The notes beneath the pieces were generated by a model. The model searched no databases. It saw nothing but the letters and a program-made list of their open reading frames with translations, and was not told where the DNA came from. A stretch of DNA of 56,440 bases from Diphasiastrum complanatum. Taxonomy: Eukaryota > Streptophyta > Lycopodiopsida > Lycopodiales > Lycopodiaceae. Every line of letters begins with the position of its first letter. Position 1 is the stretch's first letter. Shown here in pieces: positions 32,592 to 43,974 of the stretch. The stretch is from positions 1 to 56,440 of the forward strand of contig MU833439.1 in assembly GCA_029204225.1 (NCBI GenBank), given 5' to 3'. The translations under genes and the position numbers were made by a program.

Positions 32592-33820
32592 ATGACTTCA
32601 ATGAGTTCATACTTGTTGCAACCAAGTGAGAGATTGTCTACTTCCAATTATTCAATATGGAAGTTGAGGATTGAGTCCATCTTGATACTCCAAGATGTAA
32701 GGGACATTGTACTTGGGATTGAGGAGCAGCCTCAAGTCCTTCAAGAAATACAGAAATACAAGAAGAGAGCTAGGATGGCTCTCCACTACATTAAGATGAA
32801 TGTCTCTAATGAGATATTGAGGGAGATTGGTGATTGTTCTACATCCAAGAAAGCTTGGGATTGTCTCAAGTCCATCTATGAGGCTAAGAACACCTCTAGG
32901 CTCCTCAGTCTTAGAAATCAAATCTTCCAAAGTAGTCAAAAGAGTGATGAGAGTGCATCTAATTATGTTTTGAGAGTCAAGGATATTCATAGGGAGCTTG
33001 CATGTATTGGTGACTCAATCAATGAGCTAGTCCAAGTCATTCTCAATGGCTTGAGAGATGAATATGACAACCTTGTCCATTCCTATGCCATTAAGGAGGA
33101 GCTACCAAGTTTGGAGGCCCTTCAAAGTGTGCTTATTTCTGAAGAATCAAGACAAGAGTACAAACTCTTGAGGATGGACAAGCTATCACTCAATCATGAT
33201 GATGGCAAAGTTCTATTTGCCAAGCACAAATCTCTCATGCTTCTAATTCAAATCTCAAGAAGAAGAAGATCAAGTGCTTTTATTGTGGCAAGAAAGGCCA
33301 TTATGCCACCAATTGCTTCAAGGAAAAGAATCAACTCAATCAGGCCAACATCACCAATGAGAAAGAAGACTATATTGCAAGTGATGGAGAAGGCTCTCTT
33401 ATGGCATCAAGCTTCTCCTCTTCCACCTTCAACAAGGATGACTCATGGTATATTGATAGTGGAGCATCTTCACATATGTGTGGCTCCAAGCACTTTTTTT
33501 CATCTATTATGCCTTATGATGGAGTCAAGAAGACCATATGCTTTGCAAGTAAGCATGAGTGCAATATTGAAGGAGTAGGTATTATTCCCTTGAAGCTTGC
33601 ATCTTCTAAAGATCTCTTTCTCAACAATGTTCTTTTTGTCCCAAAGCTTACAAAGAACATCTTAAGTGTTGGCCAACTTCTTGATAGTGGCTTTGATGTC
33701 AATTTCAATATTGACAATTGTGTGATCAAGAAGGATGGTGAGATCCTTGCATATGGATCAAGATTTGAAGGCATCTACAAATTGGATCCAACTACCCCTC
33801 AGCGTGTTGTTGTGCAAAAA
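32592..33820 (+). pseudogene. copia-2 gag-protease with one frameshift
   Basis: From the ATG at 32592 the gag reads through the UBN2 domain: RLSTSNYSIWKLRIESIL, KKRARMALHYIKMNVSNEI, then WDCLKSIYEAKNTSRLLSL. Near 33230 the frame slips by one base. In the new frame the zinc knuckle CFYCGKKGHYATNC is complete (CX2CX4HX4C), followed by the protease start WYIDSGASSHMCGSKHFF with the catalytic DSGAS intact. Next comes the usual downstream strand LKNVLFVPKLTKNILSVGQL-like text (NNVLFVPKLTKNILSVGQL). Similarity to pol ends near 33820. Apart from the slip, gag and protease look functional. Confidence 0.88.
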
Positions 33821-33824
33821 TATA

Positions 33825-34682
33825 GAATGAAAATGTTGAATCCTAGCAGATTCTTGGTGCTTAGGTTTTTGAAAAAAAGTTGTCGATGGCGCTCATGTTT
33901 GATGATTGATAACTGGTGATGGCGCTCGAGAATCAGAAACAGTGGTGGAGCGCGGTCTCAATGAGTTTAAGAGCGCCAAGAATGAGCATGTTTTGTATGA
34001 TGCTTATGGTATGGACATGTTTCTTGTCATTATTGACTTAGATGTGTTTCCAATACTTTTTGAAAGCAAGATATTGTATTGTCAAAAGTATGCTCTTGAT
34101 TCCAGTAAGAACAAGATTGAGCTTGGTACTCACTTTTTTGAAAATCATGTTTTCACATGTTTTGAGGCAAATTGTAAACTCCTCTTGAGATTAAGTGAAG
34201 CATACAAAGTGGAGACTTACATCCTTGAGAGAGTAACTAGCCTAAAAAAGATCAAGATAGTCTTTGATATCAAGATTAGATCCATTATGGATATAGTTCA
34301 TTGTATGTGAACTAGTCAAGCTAGAAAGCATAATCTTGATAATCATCATTGTTTCACATCTTATGATCTTGATCTCCATGATCCTTATGAGGCTTGAAAG
34401 CCTCAGATTTCTCTATTTATGGTGCATCCGTCATGCAAGTGGAACTTTCAAATCAAAGATCATCATCAATCATGGAGGAAGCCCATGATCATAGTGGCAT
34501 ATTGGTGGAGCACTCTTCAAAGGCATTGGCAAGAGATCTCTACCAAAGAGATCTTATCATGGATATGGTGAGGGTGATGCTATGATGGATCCCTTGGCTG
34601 ATCTTCACTTCTTATGCATACCAAAGGATCCACTCAAAAATATTTACAAACTTCTCAAGTGATCTAGTACCTTTCCAAGCTA
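33825..34682 (+). other. Non-pol filler in copia-2
   Basis: Where integrase, RT and RNase H should lie there are about 860 bases without any pol signature. A 134-codon frame (33906-34310) contains DAYGMDMFLVIIDLDVFPIL and HFFENHVFTCFEANCKLLLR, and ends at a TGA. I do not recognise it. It could be captured sequence or a private ORF of a non-autonomous family. Confidence 0.5.
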
Positions 34683-34697
34683 TTTTTTGAGGAGGAG

Positions 34698-35517
34698 TGT
34701 GAGAAATTGGCAAAAATCTAGCTTGGTATTTTTTATGATAGAAGTTTGTAAGTGAATCTCACATGTGTGGAGGATGTTCCCACGTGTGGAGAATCGTAAA
34801 GTAAATCAAAATGTTTGATATAGGGGTCTCATAGAATTTCATAGTCAAGCATTTAGGTGTAGGATGTTGATAGGGTCAAATTTGGCATAGATGGCAAATT
34901 ATCCATTTCCACTTGTAATGCCACTATTGAGCCAAAATGGAGTAGGAGGCCAAACTTGTTCCAATTAGAGTGTAGACAAGTGTAATGCTTTTGTTTGATG
35001 AAGTTTAAGAGGTCCAATAGAGGTGGAACCATGTGTGGTCCAATAGGAATTTGAGGTGTTCTTGAATATAGTCCAATAGAATTTAGAGGTGCATGGATCA
35101 ATGGTCCAATAAGATTAAGAGGTGGCAAAGTGTGATCCAATCATAGTTAAGCATAGTGGTAGCTCATCAATCTACTAGTATCATTGTACTCCTCATTTTG
35201 GATCCAATTGATTTTGAGATTGAGTGGATTTTGAGTGTCATTGAATTTCTAGCTTTCTCTCTCTACCCGAGAGCTCATGATGGTTTTTCTCTCTCTACCC
35301 AAGGAGAGCAGCTTGTTTTTACTTAGAATACTTTTGGAACACTTCCCACACGTGTGAGTGAGAGTTGGAAGTGATTGAATGCATGTAGTAGTGTGTTTTT
35401 GCCATAGAATCAAAGATAGATCTTGAATCTCAATCTAGTCTTGATCTTGGTGCATCTACACACCTTAGGAGATCACAAGTACATGTAGTGGACAATCCAC
35501 ACGTGTGAAATTCAACA
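34698..35517 (+). repeat. copia-2 3' LTR with polypurine tract
   Basis: A purine tract TTTTTTGAGGAGGAG (34683-34697) abuts the LTR start TGTGAGAAATTGGC. The LTR ends ATTCAACA at 35517. Confidence 0.93.
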
Positions 35518-35715
35518 TGGTATCATATACCTAAGGTTATCATGCATTTTGATCCATCTAAGTGAAAAAAATTTCATCAATCTTGAGCTAGAAGTTGTCA
35601 AGGCCCATTTTCCTAGCTATCTTGTTCAATTTTGGATCAAAAGAGATCAAAAGGACATTGATTGGGTCTAACCTGGTACTGTACGGAATCAGGTGCTTAG
35701 ACACATGTGAGGAAC
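35518..35715 (+). repeat. Second copy of the copia-2 5' leader after the 3' LTR
   Basis: Sequence after the 3' LTR repeats the primer site (TGGTATCATATACC) and the next 180 bases of the internal leader (31837-32027) nearly base for base, then breaks off at GAGGAACATGG. So the right LTR is also the 5' LTR of a second, truncated unit: LTR-internal-LTR-internal. Confidence 0.88.
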
Positions 35716-36480
35716 ATGGAAGGAAATCCAGGAGAGGATGATCCAAAAGCATGGAAGGAAATCCAGGAGAGGATGATCCAGACCTTCCAGATGCAATATC
35801 TGCAGCCGTAGATGATTGCTTATGAGAAGCTGAAGGAAGAATTAGAAGAGGCCAAATTCCAATAAGGCCAAATGCAGATTTTTGATGCGGAAAAACCAGT
35901 GCAAGAACAAGATCAGGAGACGTAGACAGATGAGCCAGCACCAGTAATATCAGAAAAGGCCATCCAAACGGATACCATCTGTAGTAGATCTTGAGAGATC
36001 AAGAAACACAGACTGAAACCAAGGATGCTGTAGAGGTACAAGCTACTGAAGACCAACCTGAGACATTAAGCGTCATTCCATACCAAGCCCAGGCGTCACC
36101 AAGTGGAGCAGCTGTAATGAAAAACAAGATTGTTTATTCACTACTAAGATCAGAATTTCAGACATTTCATCAGGAACTAACATTTTTTATTCCACCTTTT
36201 TGTAGTCCAGAACTCCAATGGAGAATGAATTACCTTTTTTTACCTAAACTTTTTGGTTACACAAAAGAACAATGGGAGAACCCTTGGACTTTTTCTAGCA
36301 TAAATACTTTATGGTCTAGACTAACTGTACATCAAAAAGGAATCCTTGCCCTTGCCATTGTTCAGAACAAATTCAATGTGCAAACTAACTATATTCATGT
36401 GGTCACAGGATGCTTGTATATATACATCTTAGAATATCTAAGAACATTTGAAAATAATATTTTTTTCAGCATTGGATCTA
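35716..36480 (+). pseudogene. Unidentified ORF with a 35-bp duplicated start
   Basis: A direct repeat of about 35 bases (ATGGAAGGAAATCCAGGAG at 35716 and 35751) opens this segment. A frame from about 35991 encodes a Gln/Glu-rich start, then a hydrophobic-aromatic domain with FQTFHQELTFFIPPFCSPEL, MNYLFLPKLFGYTKEQWENP, NTLWSRLTVHQKGILALAIV and TGCLYIYILEYL. It runs into an antisense copia fragment near 36480. Composition and length look like real coding sequence. I recognise no family; it may be an accessory ORF of a gypsy-type element. Confidence 0.45.
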
Positions 36481-36980
36481 GAACAGATTCAATAGAAACA
36501 AAAGAATCTTTGGAGCAACTCATATGAGTTGTGGCTCCACTATCAATATACCAAGATACATCATTAAAGGGTAAAGAGGAGAAACTAGACATCATGAGAG
36601 ATGCCTCTCCACAACTTGCATGTGAGTCTTCTATGATAAAATTGGCTTGATATTCTTGAATCTTCTTCTTGAATTTAGAAGAATGAGTTGAATCATCTTC
36701 TACTCCTCCATAGTCTTTGTTCTTTGCTTTGTCCTTGGTGAAGGACATGAAGAGCAATCATTGCTCTCTTCTTGAATCTCTGAGCCTCATCATAAGCTTC
36801 AGGTTCAACTTCAATTCCTATTACAATGTCCATTACTCCATATGGAACCAACAAAGATTCTATCCTATCCTTCTAAACTGAATAGTTGAAGGTATCTAGT
36901 CTCTCACTAGCTTCAAAGAGAAAATCTCCTATAGATGCCATGAATGTGAAGACTCTTGTAATTGGACTACAAAATGGAAT
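36480..36980 (-). pseudogene. copia gag-protease fragment, minus strand
   Basis: On the minus strand the gag start ASIGDFLFEASERLDTFNYS, ending in a stop, continues as KDRIESLLVPYGVMDIVIGI. It jumps to a later part (FKKKIQEYQANFIIEDS), then the protease WYIDSGATTHMSCSKDSF with DSGAT intact. The fragment ends near 36480 inside an unrelated frame. Most of gag and the zinc knuckle are deleted. Confidence 0.8.
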
Positions 36981-37590
36981 TGAATGTGTTGCTTATCTTT
37001 CACAAAAGAAACCAAAATAATTGGGTGTACTACCAAATCCTATGTAAAACTTGCAACAGAATATGTGAGACCTATCTCACAACAAAGAATCAATCAACTT
37101 GAATTTGGATCTAGCCTCTATCTACAGATGAAGCACTTAAAGTTCTGATGTCAAATTTTCCCACAAGTTTCAAATGAATGAAACACTCTCGGGAAACACA
37201 CATTCAACTCAAAACACAACACTTAGTGTGAGATGATGTGACTATGACAACAAAAACTTGTCTTATTCAATTCTATCTCAGATTGAGTACTAAAACTGTG
37301 AATGATGAATCATGCAAAATATATTCAAATCAAAAAGTGTCCAGTCAGGTTTTGGGTCTCTCCCTACCCTCTTTAAGAGCTTATAACTCCTACTAGGGAT
37401 ATCAGAATGAACTAAAACCAATTGCATTGAAAAGAGGACTCTTCTAGCTTTCCAAAAGCTATAATGTTAGTATCTTTGGATCTAACATAGAGGAGATAGA
37501 GTCAAATGATATATTCTAGTTTTCACACGTGTGAAAAGTCAGAATTCCATACATCCTCTGTTCTGGACTGAAAATATCAATTCTAACCTC
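36981..37590 (-). other. Leader or LTR sequence of the minus-strand copia fragment
   Basis: No gene. It contains TTTCACACGTGTGAAAA near 37523, the same palindrome found in the LTRs of copia-1 and copia-2, so it is probably LTR or leader of the element to its left. No second LTR copy was found. Confidence 0.45.
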
Positions 37591-37594
37591 ATTC

Positions 37595-38890
37595 GTGTGG
37601 CTGAACAAATCAGACGTCATAGGTTCTACCGAATGTGGGCCCAAATACACGAGCCATCCACAAACCCATTCGAGAGACAAGAACCTGATTGAGCTGAGTC
37701 TTCACGAGCATGAGCCTATTCTTATGGTGCTGACCCCTCTCAGGCCAGAACCAACCTTAATGGTGTTTCTGCTACCCACGGTGCTCATTTTGAAAGACGT
37801 ACACCCAAGCTAGATCTACCAAAGTTTGACGGTAGTTCGGACCCTCAAAGATTTTTGCAAATCTTTGAGAATGCATGTGATGTGTATGGCGAAACATCTC
37901 CCGATGCTATGGTCCAACTGTTTTCGATGACCATGATCGCTAAAGCACGTGATTGGTTTTTCAACCTTGATCGTGAAGATAAGACAGACTTGTCAATTTT
38001 GAAAGAATCCTTTATCAAGCATTTTAAGCCCTTTCGCTTGATCGAGAGCCCTTTTGTCAAATTGAGTAGCATCAAAATGGCAAAAGACAAACGTGTACGA
38101 GACTATATTGAGCGTTTCAAATGCCTCAAAAGTCAAGTCCAAGAACAGCCCTCCAATCAGATGCTCATCATCTGGTTCCTAGTCGGACTTCCAAGATGGA
38201 CTAGATGCGAGCTTAAATCCAATGATGAATATATGAGCCTAAAGCTAGCTATGTCTGATGACATCAAGGAAGAAAATGAAGGATCAGATGTTGATGAATC
38301 TTGAGAAAGATGAGAACCACGTGCTCCTCTCCATGAGTCGAAACGATCGAGAATACCTGATATCAGCTTTGGAAATCCCAGTTGGAGTTGTTTAATAAGC
38401 AACATCAACTACAGATGGAGAAACTCACCAATGAGTTTCAAGCTACCCTGAAGTTTATCCAAAGTAGTATGCTGGTCAGTCAAACCCTGCACAGGTACCT
38501 TATAGACGAAAAACAATATGGTGCCCACACTGCCGAGCTACGCATCCTGTTGATGCTTGTCCTTCATATCCGCCTATCCAAGCACATACAATCCAAAAAT
38601 ATGAAGCACAACCATCACATTCTTGACATTCCTTCACTTATCCCGAATATCCACCAGAAAGTCCAGACCCACTAGCCATACAACATGGCTACGCCGTTAT
38701 ACAAGGGCCACTGCACACCAGATGCTTCATCTGTGGTGAAACCGGCCACTTCATGGTTGATTGTCTAGTTAAGACCCGATACCATGTTGAGTGTCCAGAC
38801 TGTATCAGAAAATACAGTTTCAAAGACTGTCCAAAACAACCAACTAAGATTCTACATGCTCGTCACAACAGTTATGAATCACAATAGGAT
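37595..38890 (+). pseudogene. gypsy-2 gag with CCHC zinc knuckle
   Basis: The capsid domain reads LDLPKFDGSSDPQRFLQIFE, ARDWFFNL, FIKHFKPFRL, KRVRDYIERFKCLKSQV and FLVGLPRWTRCELK: the Retrotrans_gag pattern. A TGA follows SDVDES at 38302. Further on, in another frame, a complete knuckle CFICGETGHFMVDC (near 38711-38752) is followed by a Cys-rich segment and a TAG. The sequence is closely related to the gag at 51760-52389, so both belong to one gypsy family. Nothing of pol follows. It may be the continuation of gypsy-2 (leader at 29171-31008) split by later insertions. Confidence 0.8.
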
Positions 38891-39899
38891 CTTCACGACA
38901 ACAACACGAGCACTATAGCACCCTCCCGCTCAACCTACTGCTCAATCGAGAAGTTTCTTCTAGGGAATTGACAGTTTTTCTCCCCTTCTACAACCTCAAA
39001 TCGATTTGTCTTTCCACATGCTGATAAGATTCCCAATGTGCCAATACACAATATTTCTCGGATTCGGAAATCCAGATAGAGATTCGGTTCTGAATCTCTT
39101 GTTCACAGAGGTCCTCAGGACATAGTACCTCAATAATACCTGCATCTCAAGCTATATCTTACAACATCTACTATCAACGATGATAGATTCAAGTGTCGCT
39201 ACCTGCCTTGTTTTTGGACAAGGGCTTCTGAGATTTTTTCATTGCTCTACAAGATCAATGCAACATGAAATTGTCCAGGTGAATTATGCATGTTGATGAA
39301 TGACTTTTTGTTTGACAAGTGCTCTATAGCCTTCACTCTCTATAACATTGGTATCTCCCTTGTTTATTTTTTTGTCATTGTTTAATTTTGGTAATTTCTT
39401 CTAAATGCATATTGTTTTAGATTTGTTTTTAGTTCATCAAAGATAGCCATTGCATAGGAGACATCATGTAGTGTATCTCAAGCATAACTTTTCATTCATC
39501 TATCAATTTTCCAGTCACCTTATACAAAGTTTTGGATTTTTGCGCATCCACCAAATCTGCAAAGTATAGATCACATCAGAGTTGCTTCCTGTATCTCATT
39601 GTCATATTCATCTTCGAGTCAACTACAACAAGATCGAAACAAATTTAGTTAAAATTTGTTCAATCTTTAGTCCAGTCGCATGTTCAACGAGTTTCAACTA
39701 CGTGTTCCACACACCAATCCAATCCTGAGCATGAACAGTTACCAGCAACAACATCCCCACCAACAGATTTTGGGTGGGGAGAGAGTGGATCTGCTTGGAT
39801 CCACTGGAGCGATTACGGTGCCAGCAACAACACCAGCAAGATCGACAGCCAAGGTCACAAGCCCAAAGTCGACAACTTCAATTTGTGTGCATACACGTG

Positions 39900-39934
<35 letters not shown>

Positions 39935-40770
39935 ACGTGTGCTCGCAAGCACGTATGTGCATGTCCTTGCATGAGCTTGTGTTTGCACCGCGCACACATT
40001 CGTGCACATGTGGATATCTTTCATTTGGTATTAGTTATTGTGTGGGAGAGAAGATCACCCTTAGTGTGGTTTCGCTTGAGGACCCAATAAGCTCCTCATT
40101 AAGAATGGAGGGCCTATTTTTTATCAAAAGATTTATTTTGAAATGCCTTGTTCCCTTTCAAATAGAGCTCGAGTTGCTACCATGTAGGGTAGCTCAAGTT
40201 GTTCCTTTGTACATGTATCTATCACTATTGAATTTACTTTAGCTATCTCCATCAAACAACTTGAAATTATGGAAGCATATCATGATCACCCACCTTAAAC
40301 TCATAACGAAATTAATGGCTTCATTTTGGCAACTTTCTAATACCTCTTTAGTTGACACTAAGTTAATATCATTTCTAGAGTATTTCATTTCATTTTCATG
40401 TGGACAACCAATGACATTATTTGCTACGTGAAAAGCAATCATTAGTCGTCCACATGGAAATTAAGATTTAATGCTAGGAGTCAATCTCTCATTGGGGAGT
40501 CTACATCAAAGTTTTGGTAGAAGGTTTTAATCTTTGCCAAGCACAAGAAAATTCAGTTATTATAGGTTGCTTTAAAATACAAAGGAAAAATGAGCACTCA
40601 ACATTGCATAACCCTCGATGACATTTAAGAGAAATTGTGGTGGTCATATGAACCTACTACAATTAATGATTAACAAAGATGCTTTTGACTGTCCTGTATA
40701 ACTAAAAATTTAATGAGATTGCATGATTGTTTGAATTTGTCACTAATGAATGAATGAAAGAACTACAAAA
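38891..40770. other. No recognisable gene; (GT)n at 39903-39932
   Basis: Short frames only. A GT microsatellite with flanking TGCAT/TGCAC words lies at 39896-39945. Open frames around it (39680-40242) are short, overlap in several phases and have no domain. Confidence 0.6.
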
Positions 40771-40859
40771 GTGAATTTATGCCAGTCAATCAATGATATT
40801 GCAAACAAACCAACCATGAGATCCAAGATTGCCGCATCCTACAAGCCAAGAATAATAGT

Positions 40860-41051
40860 AAAGGGCAATTGAATCAGATGCCAAATGCAACTGCAGAAGC
40901 ACCTCAGCCTAATCAAGAAGCAGATCATGATGCATTCATGACTAGCCATCAAGAAGCATCAAACGATAGCTCCTGGTTTTTGGATTCCGAAGCCACACAG
41001 CATATGACTAGCCACATTGGTTGTTTCGAGTCCTATACATATCACCAATGA
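40860..41051 (+). pseudogene. copia protease fragment
   Basis: A short frame ends in SWFLDSEATQHMTSHIGCFE, which is the copia protease start with DSGAT changed to DSEAT. Upstream is a Gln/Ala-rich linker. It ends at a stop right after the motif. No other part of the element could be recognised around it. Confidence 0.7.
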
Positions 41052-42540
41052 GAATTGCTGTGTGTTTATGTTTTATGTATGTTATGATTATATGAAATGT
41101 TTGCTAGTGAATAAATGAATGAAGTACCAATGTCAATTGCTATGTACTTACTGGATGTCAGTCACATGAAGAGGAATGCATGTGTCATGAAATTGTTGTG
41201 AACAACTAGTCATGTATTATGGATAATAAAAAATATTGATTATATGTCAATGAATAGTTGGTATTAAAAGGATTATCAAGCACTAACCATTATCAAAAAC
41301 CTTTATAGATACGAAAAATACTTCAAATAATTAGTAATAAAGCATGCTATTAATTTGATTGAATATTTGAATTGTTGATATTTCCAATATGAGATGTGCA
41401 CCTCTTATGTCGTTATGACCATGACACAAAGTTAATAGGGGGAACATTGTGAGACTATGTTGTGGCAATGGCAAGAATAATGAGCATGCTTGTCGTTGAA
41501 ATTCCTTCCAAAAAATAAGTTTCCAAGGTGTTTAGGATGACTTTAAGATGATGAATGAACAATTCCATCAACTATGAAAGAGGGTGAATGTTATGGCCAT
41601 ATCTAGCTCAGAGGATTTGGAATAGTCTTGATATGGTAGATCGGCTCTTTAGTGATCAAGATTGTTTGTTATGCCTCAATTAATTCCATGTCAACTAATA
41701 ACCTTGAGAGGACCCAGACACTCGACATGTGGAGCAGTGCATGGCTGGTGACGGCGATCATATGCATGAGGATAGTTTTGGAGTTTAATCTTACTCCTAC
41801 TCAGTTGAATTCATCCTCTGAGTACTCCTGTACTATGTAAATATCAACTCTCTACAACAATCTGTAGAAATGTACTATTATCTGAAGCAATCTGTAGTTT
41901 TACACAGTTGATATAGTATTTCTAGTTTACGTGATGGCTAGATCTACTTAACGGGTGTAGTATAAGGATGTAGAGATTCGTCCACAACACCAAGGAGAAG
42001 ATCATCAACATCAAAATCAATTATATTTAAAAATTCATCAAGCTCTTTGTTTAAAATGCAAAGAGTCTCAGCTTCAATGAAATTAAAAAGATCCGATATC
42101 GTCCAAAAACAATTATTATCTATATTATAAATAGGCAATGTGATTAGAAATTTATCAGAAGGAGAAAGGGTAGTGAGTGTTCTAGGGCCTATAAACAAAG
42201 CCCTGTTTTGAACAGGATCAAAATCTCTACAATCATCTAAACTACCACTTGTATCAATAAAATTTTTTCTATATCTACAGGCTTGGACTTCTCAGATTTT
42301 GTACCGTTGGAAGAAGCAGCTTCAGAAGTAGAAAGGACCGCATCCGAATAGATCGACAACGATAGCCTTGGAAGACTGAACATCATATGAAATGTTGACG
42401 GGTGTAAATCCCGATCTGTCGTATGTACGTGTGTTCATATGTGCAACATACATGCACATATCAAAATAAAAGAGAAGTAATCTTGATGAAAAGTCAGAGC
42501 TAACAGTCATGGTTGGATACTCGAACGGATCACAGATCTA
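41052..42540. other. No recognisable gene
   Basis: Mostly AT-rich. The part around 41800-41930 (CTCTCTACAACAATCTGTAG and near repeats) has the look of LTR sequence, but no partner was found. Confidence 0.5.
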
Positions 42541-43361
42541 CCGACTCTATAACCCAACCTCAAAGAAGGTGAGTTAAAATAGCAAAGATCGACTTATATA
42601 GTGCTTTCTAATTTTGACGGTACCAAGTGTGCCCAGTTCTAGAATTATCGGACCGTCTTTCTTTTATGGGCCCTTTGAGTGCTCTTAAGCAATTTTATCT
42701 TTGTACTTGCTAATTAGTGTAGATACACAGGTTGTGAGAGAGCAATTTTGTCTTGTCTTGTCTTGTTGCACTTAATGTTGTGCTGTGGTGATTGATTTGA
42801 TCGGATTTTAAATTGTATTCTCAACTTGGTATCAGAGCCCTTGGTGGCTACAATCACTGGACAAGAATAGAGAGCTATGAATTCACGACGGTGTGCTGGT
42901 TGGATAGCACAAAACTGGTGTTGTGGAAATTCGTGGTATAGCTCATAAATGTGGGAGGAATCAGAGACAGGGGTTGTCGTCTGAAATGAAAAGGTAGCTA
43001 GTTGAAAGCTTGAAATTGTATAGAAGAAGCTGGGACATGTTTCTTGTCTGAACCCACTCGGTTCTTCATCGATTTGCAAGCCATTTGAAGCTACAGATTG
43101 CTGACTGTAGGGTGACCTCAAGAAGTGTCCACTTGTTACCTATATATCTCAGAAGGCTAGACAAATAAGTATGAAAGCTGGCTGTTTTGCTAACCAGGGT
43201 TTTGAGGAGGAAAATGTGTGATCTCCCTCATTTTTTAAGATTTTTCAAAGTTGTAAAACATTGAGCGTGGGCGCCATAGCGTAGAATATTTGTGGCCAAA
43301 AGGCCATGGGCAGCCACAGAATAGTGTTGGTGCTAGATCATGATTTGTCATAGGCGGTGTT

Positions 43362-43850
43362 TTGGAAGGTCTACAAATGTTTGTGAGCAGGATTGCTTCG
43401 AGGGAGAGATTGCCTACTTTTGAAGAGTTGCACGGAATCATGTTGCAGGAAGAGCAGCGCCGCGTGGTGGTGAAGTCAAGGCAAACCCCACAAGATGATC
43501 AAGCATTGCTTGCTAAAGGCAAGCAAAAAGGGTGGAATAGGATTCCTAAGAAATCCAAGGATGATGATGACGAGGGAGAGTCATCATCGAAGGTGAAAAG
43601 GAAGAAGAAGGGCAAATGTTACTATTCCCACAAACCAAGTCATTGGGCACGTGAATGTTACAAGAAGAAAACAGACATAACGGCGGAAAAAGTGAAGCAA
43701 CAAGGCAATATTGCCAAAGATGATGGGGAAGATGACAAGACAAGTGTCTTCTCATCGGCATTGGCATCCCAGATTGATGATGGCGCTAGATGGTTCATAG
43801 ATTCAGACGCCACAAGGCATATGACTGGGAAACGTGAAGTGACATTTTGA
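43362..43850 (+). pseudogene. copia-3 gag C-terminus and protease start
   Basis: The frame is open for 162 codons: a helical stretch LPTFEELHGIMLQEEQRR, a Lys-rich linker, then CYYSHKPSHWARECYKKK, a CCHC knuckle whose second Cys is Ser. The protease start WFIDSDATRHMTGKREVTF has DSGAT changed to DSDAT. Both changes are at key residues, so neither would work. The frame ends at a TGA. Confidence 0.85.
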
Positions 43851-43974
43851 AGTGTTGAGAGCCATCAACCTTTGATGAGGCAAAGGATCACAAAGAGTGA
43901 CAAAGGAAAATGGAAGAGGAGATGGAGCCCATCCACAAACATGGTACGTGAGAGTTAGTTGATCTACCACTTGG

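Larger units (their letters stand above)
31009..35517 (+). mobile_element. Ty1/copia LTR retrotransposon, copia-2 (non-autonomous)
   Basis: The two LTRs (31009-31836 and 34698-35517) are almost identical, so this is the youngest full-length element here. It has an intact primer site and polypurine tract, gag with one frameshift and a protease, but integrase, RT and RNase H are absent. They are replaced by about 870 bases of other sequence. It would need enzymes from a related element. The bases before the 5' LTR (ATCGA) do not match those after the 3' LTR. Confidence 0.92.

Noticed and set aside
39680-40242. Overlapping Cys/Val frames around 39900
   Set aside because: They depend on a GT microsatellite and have no domain or conserved copy.
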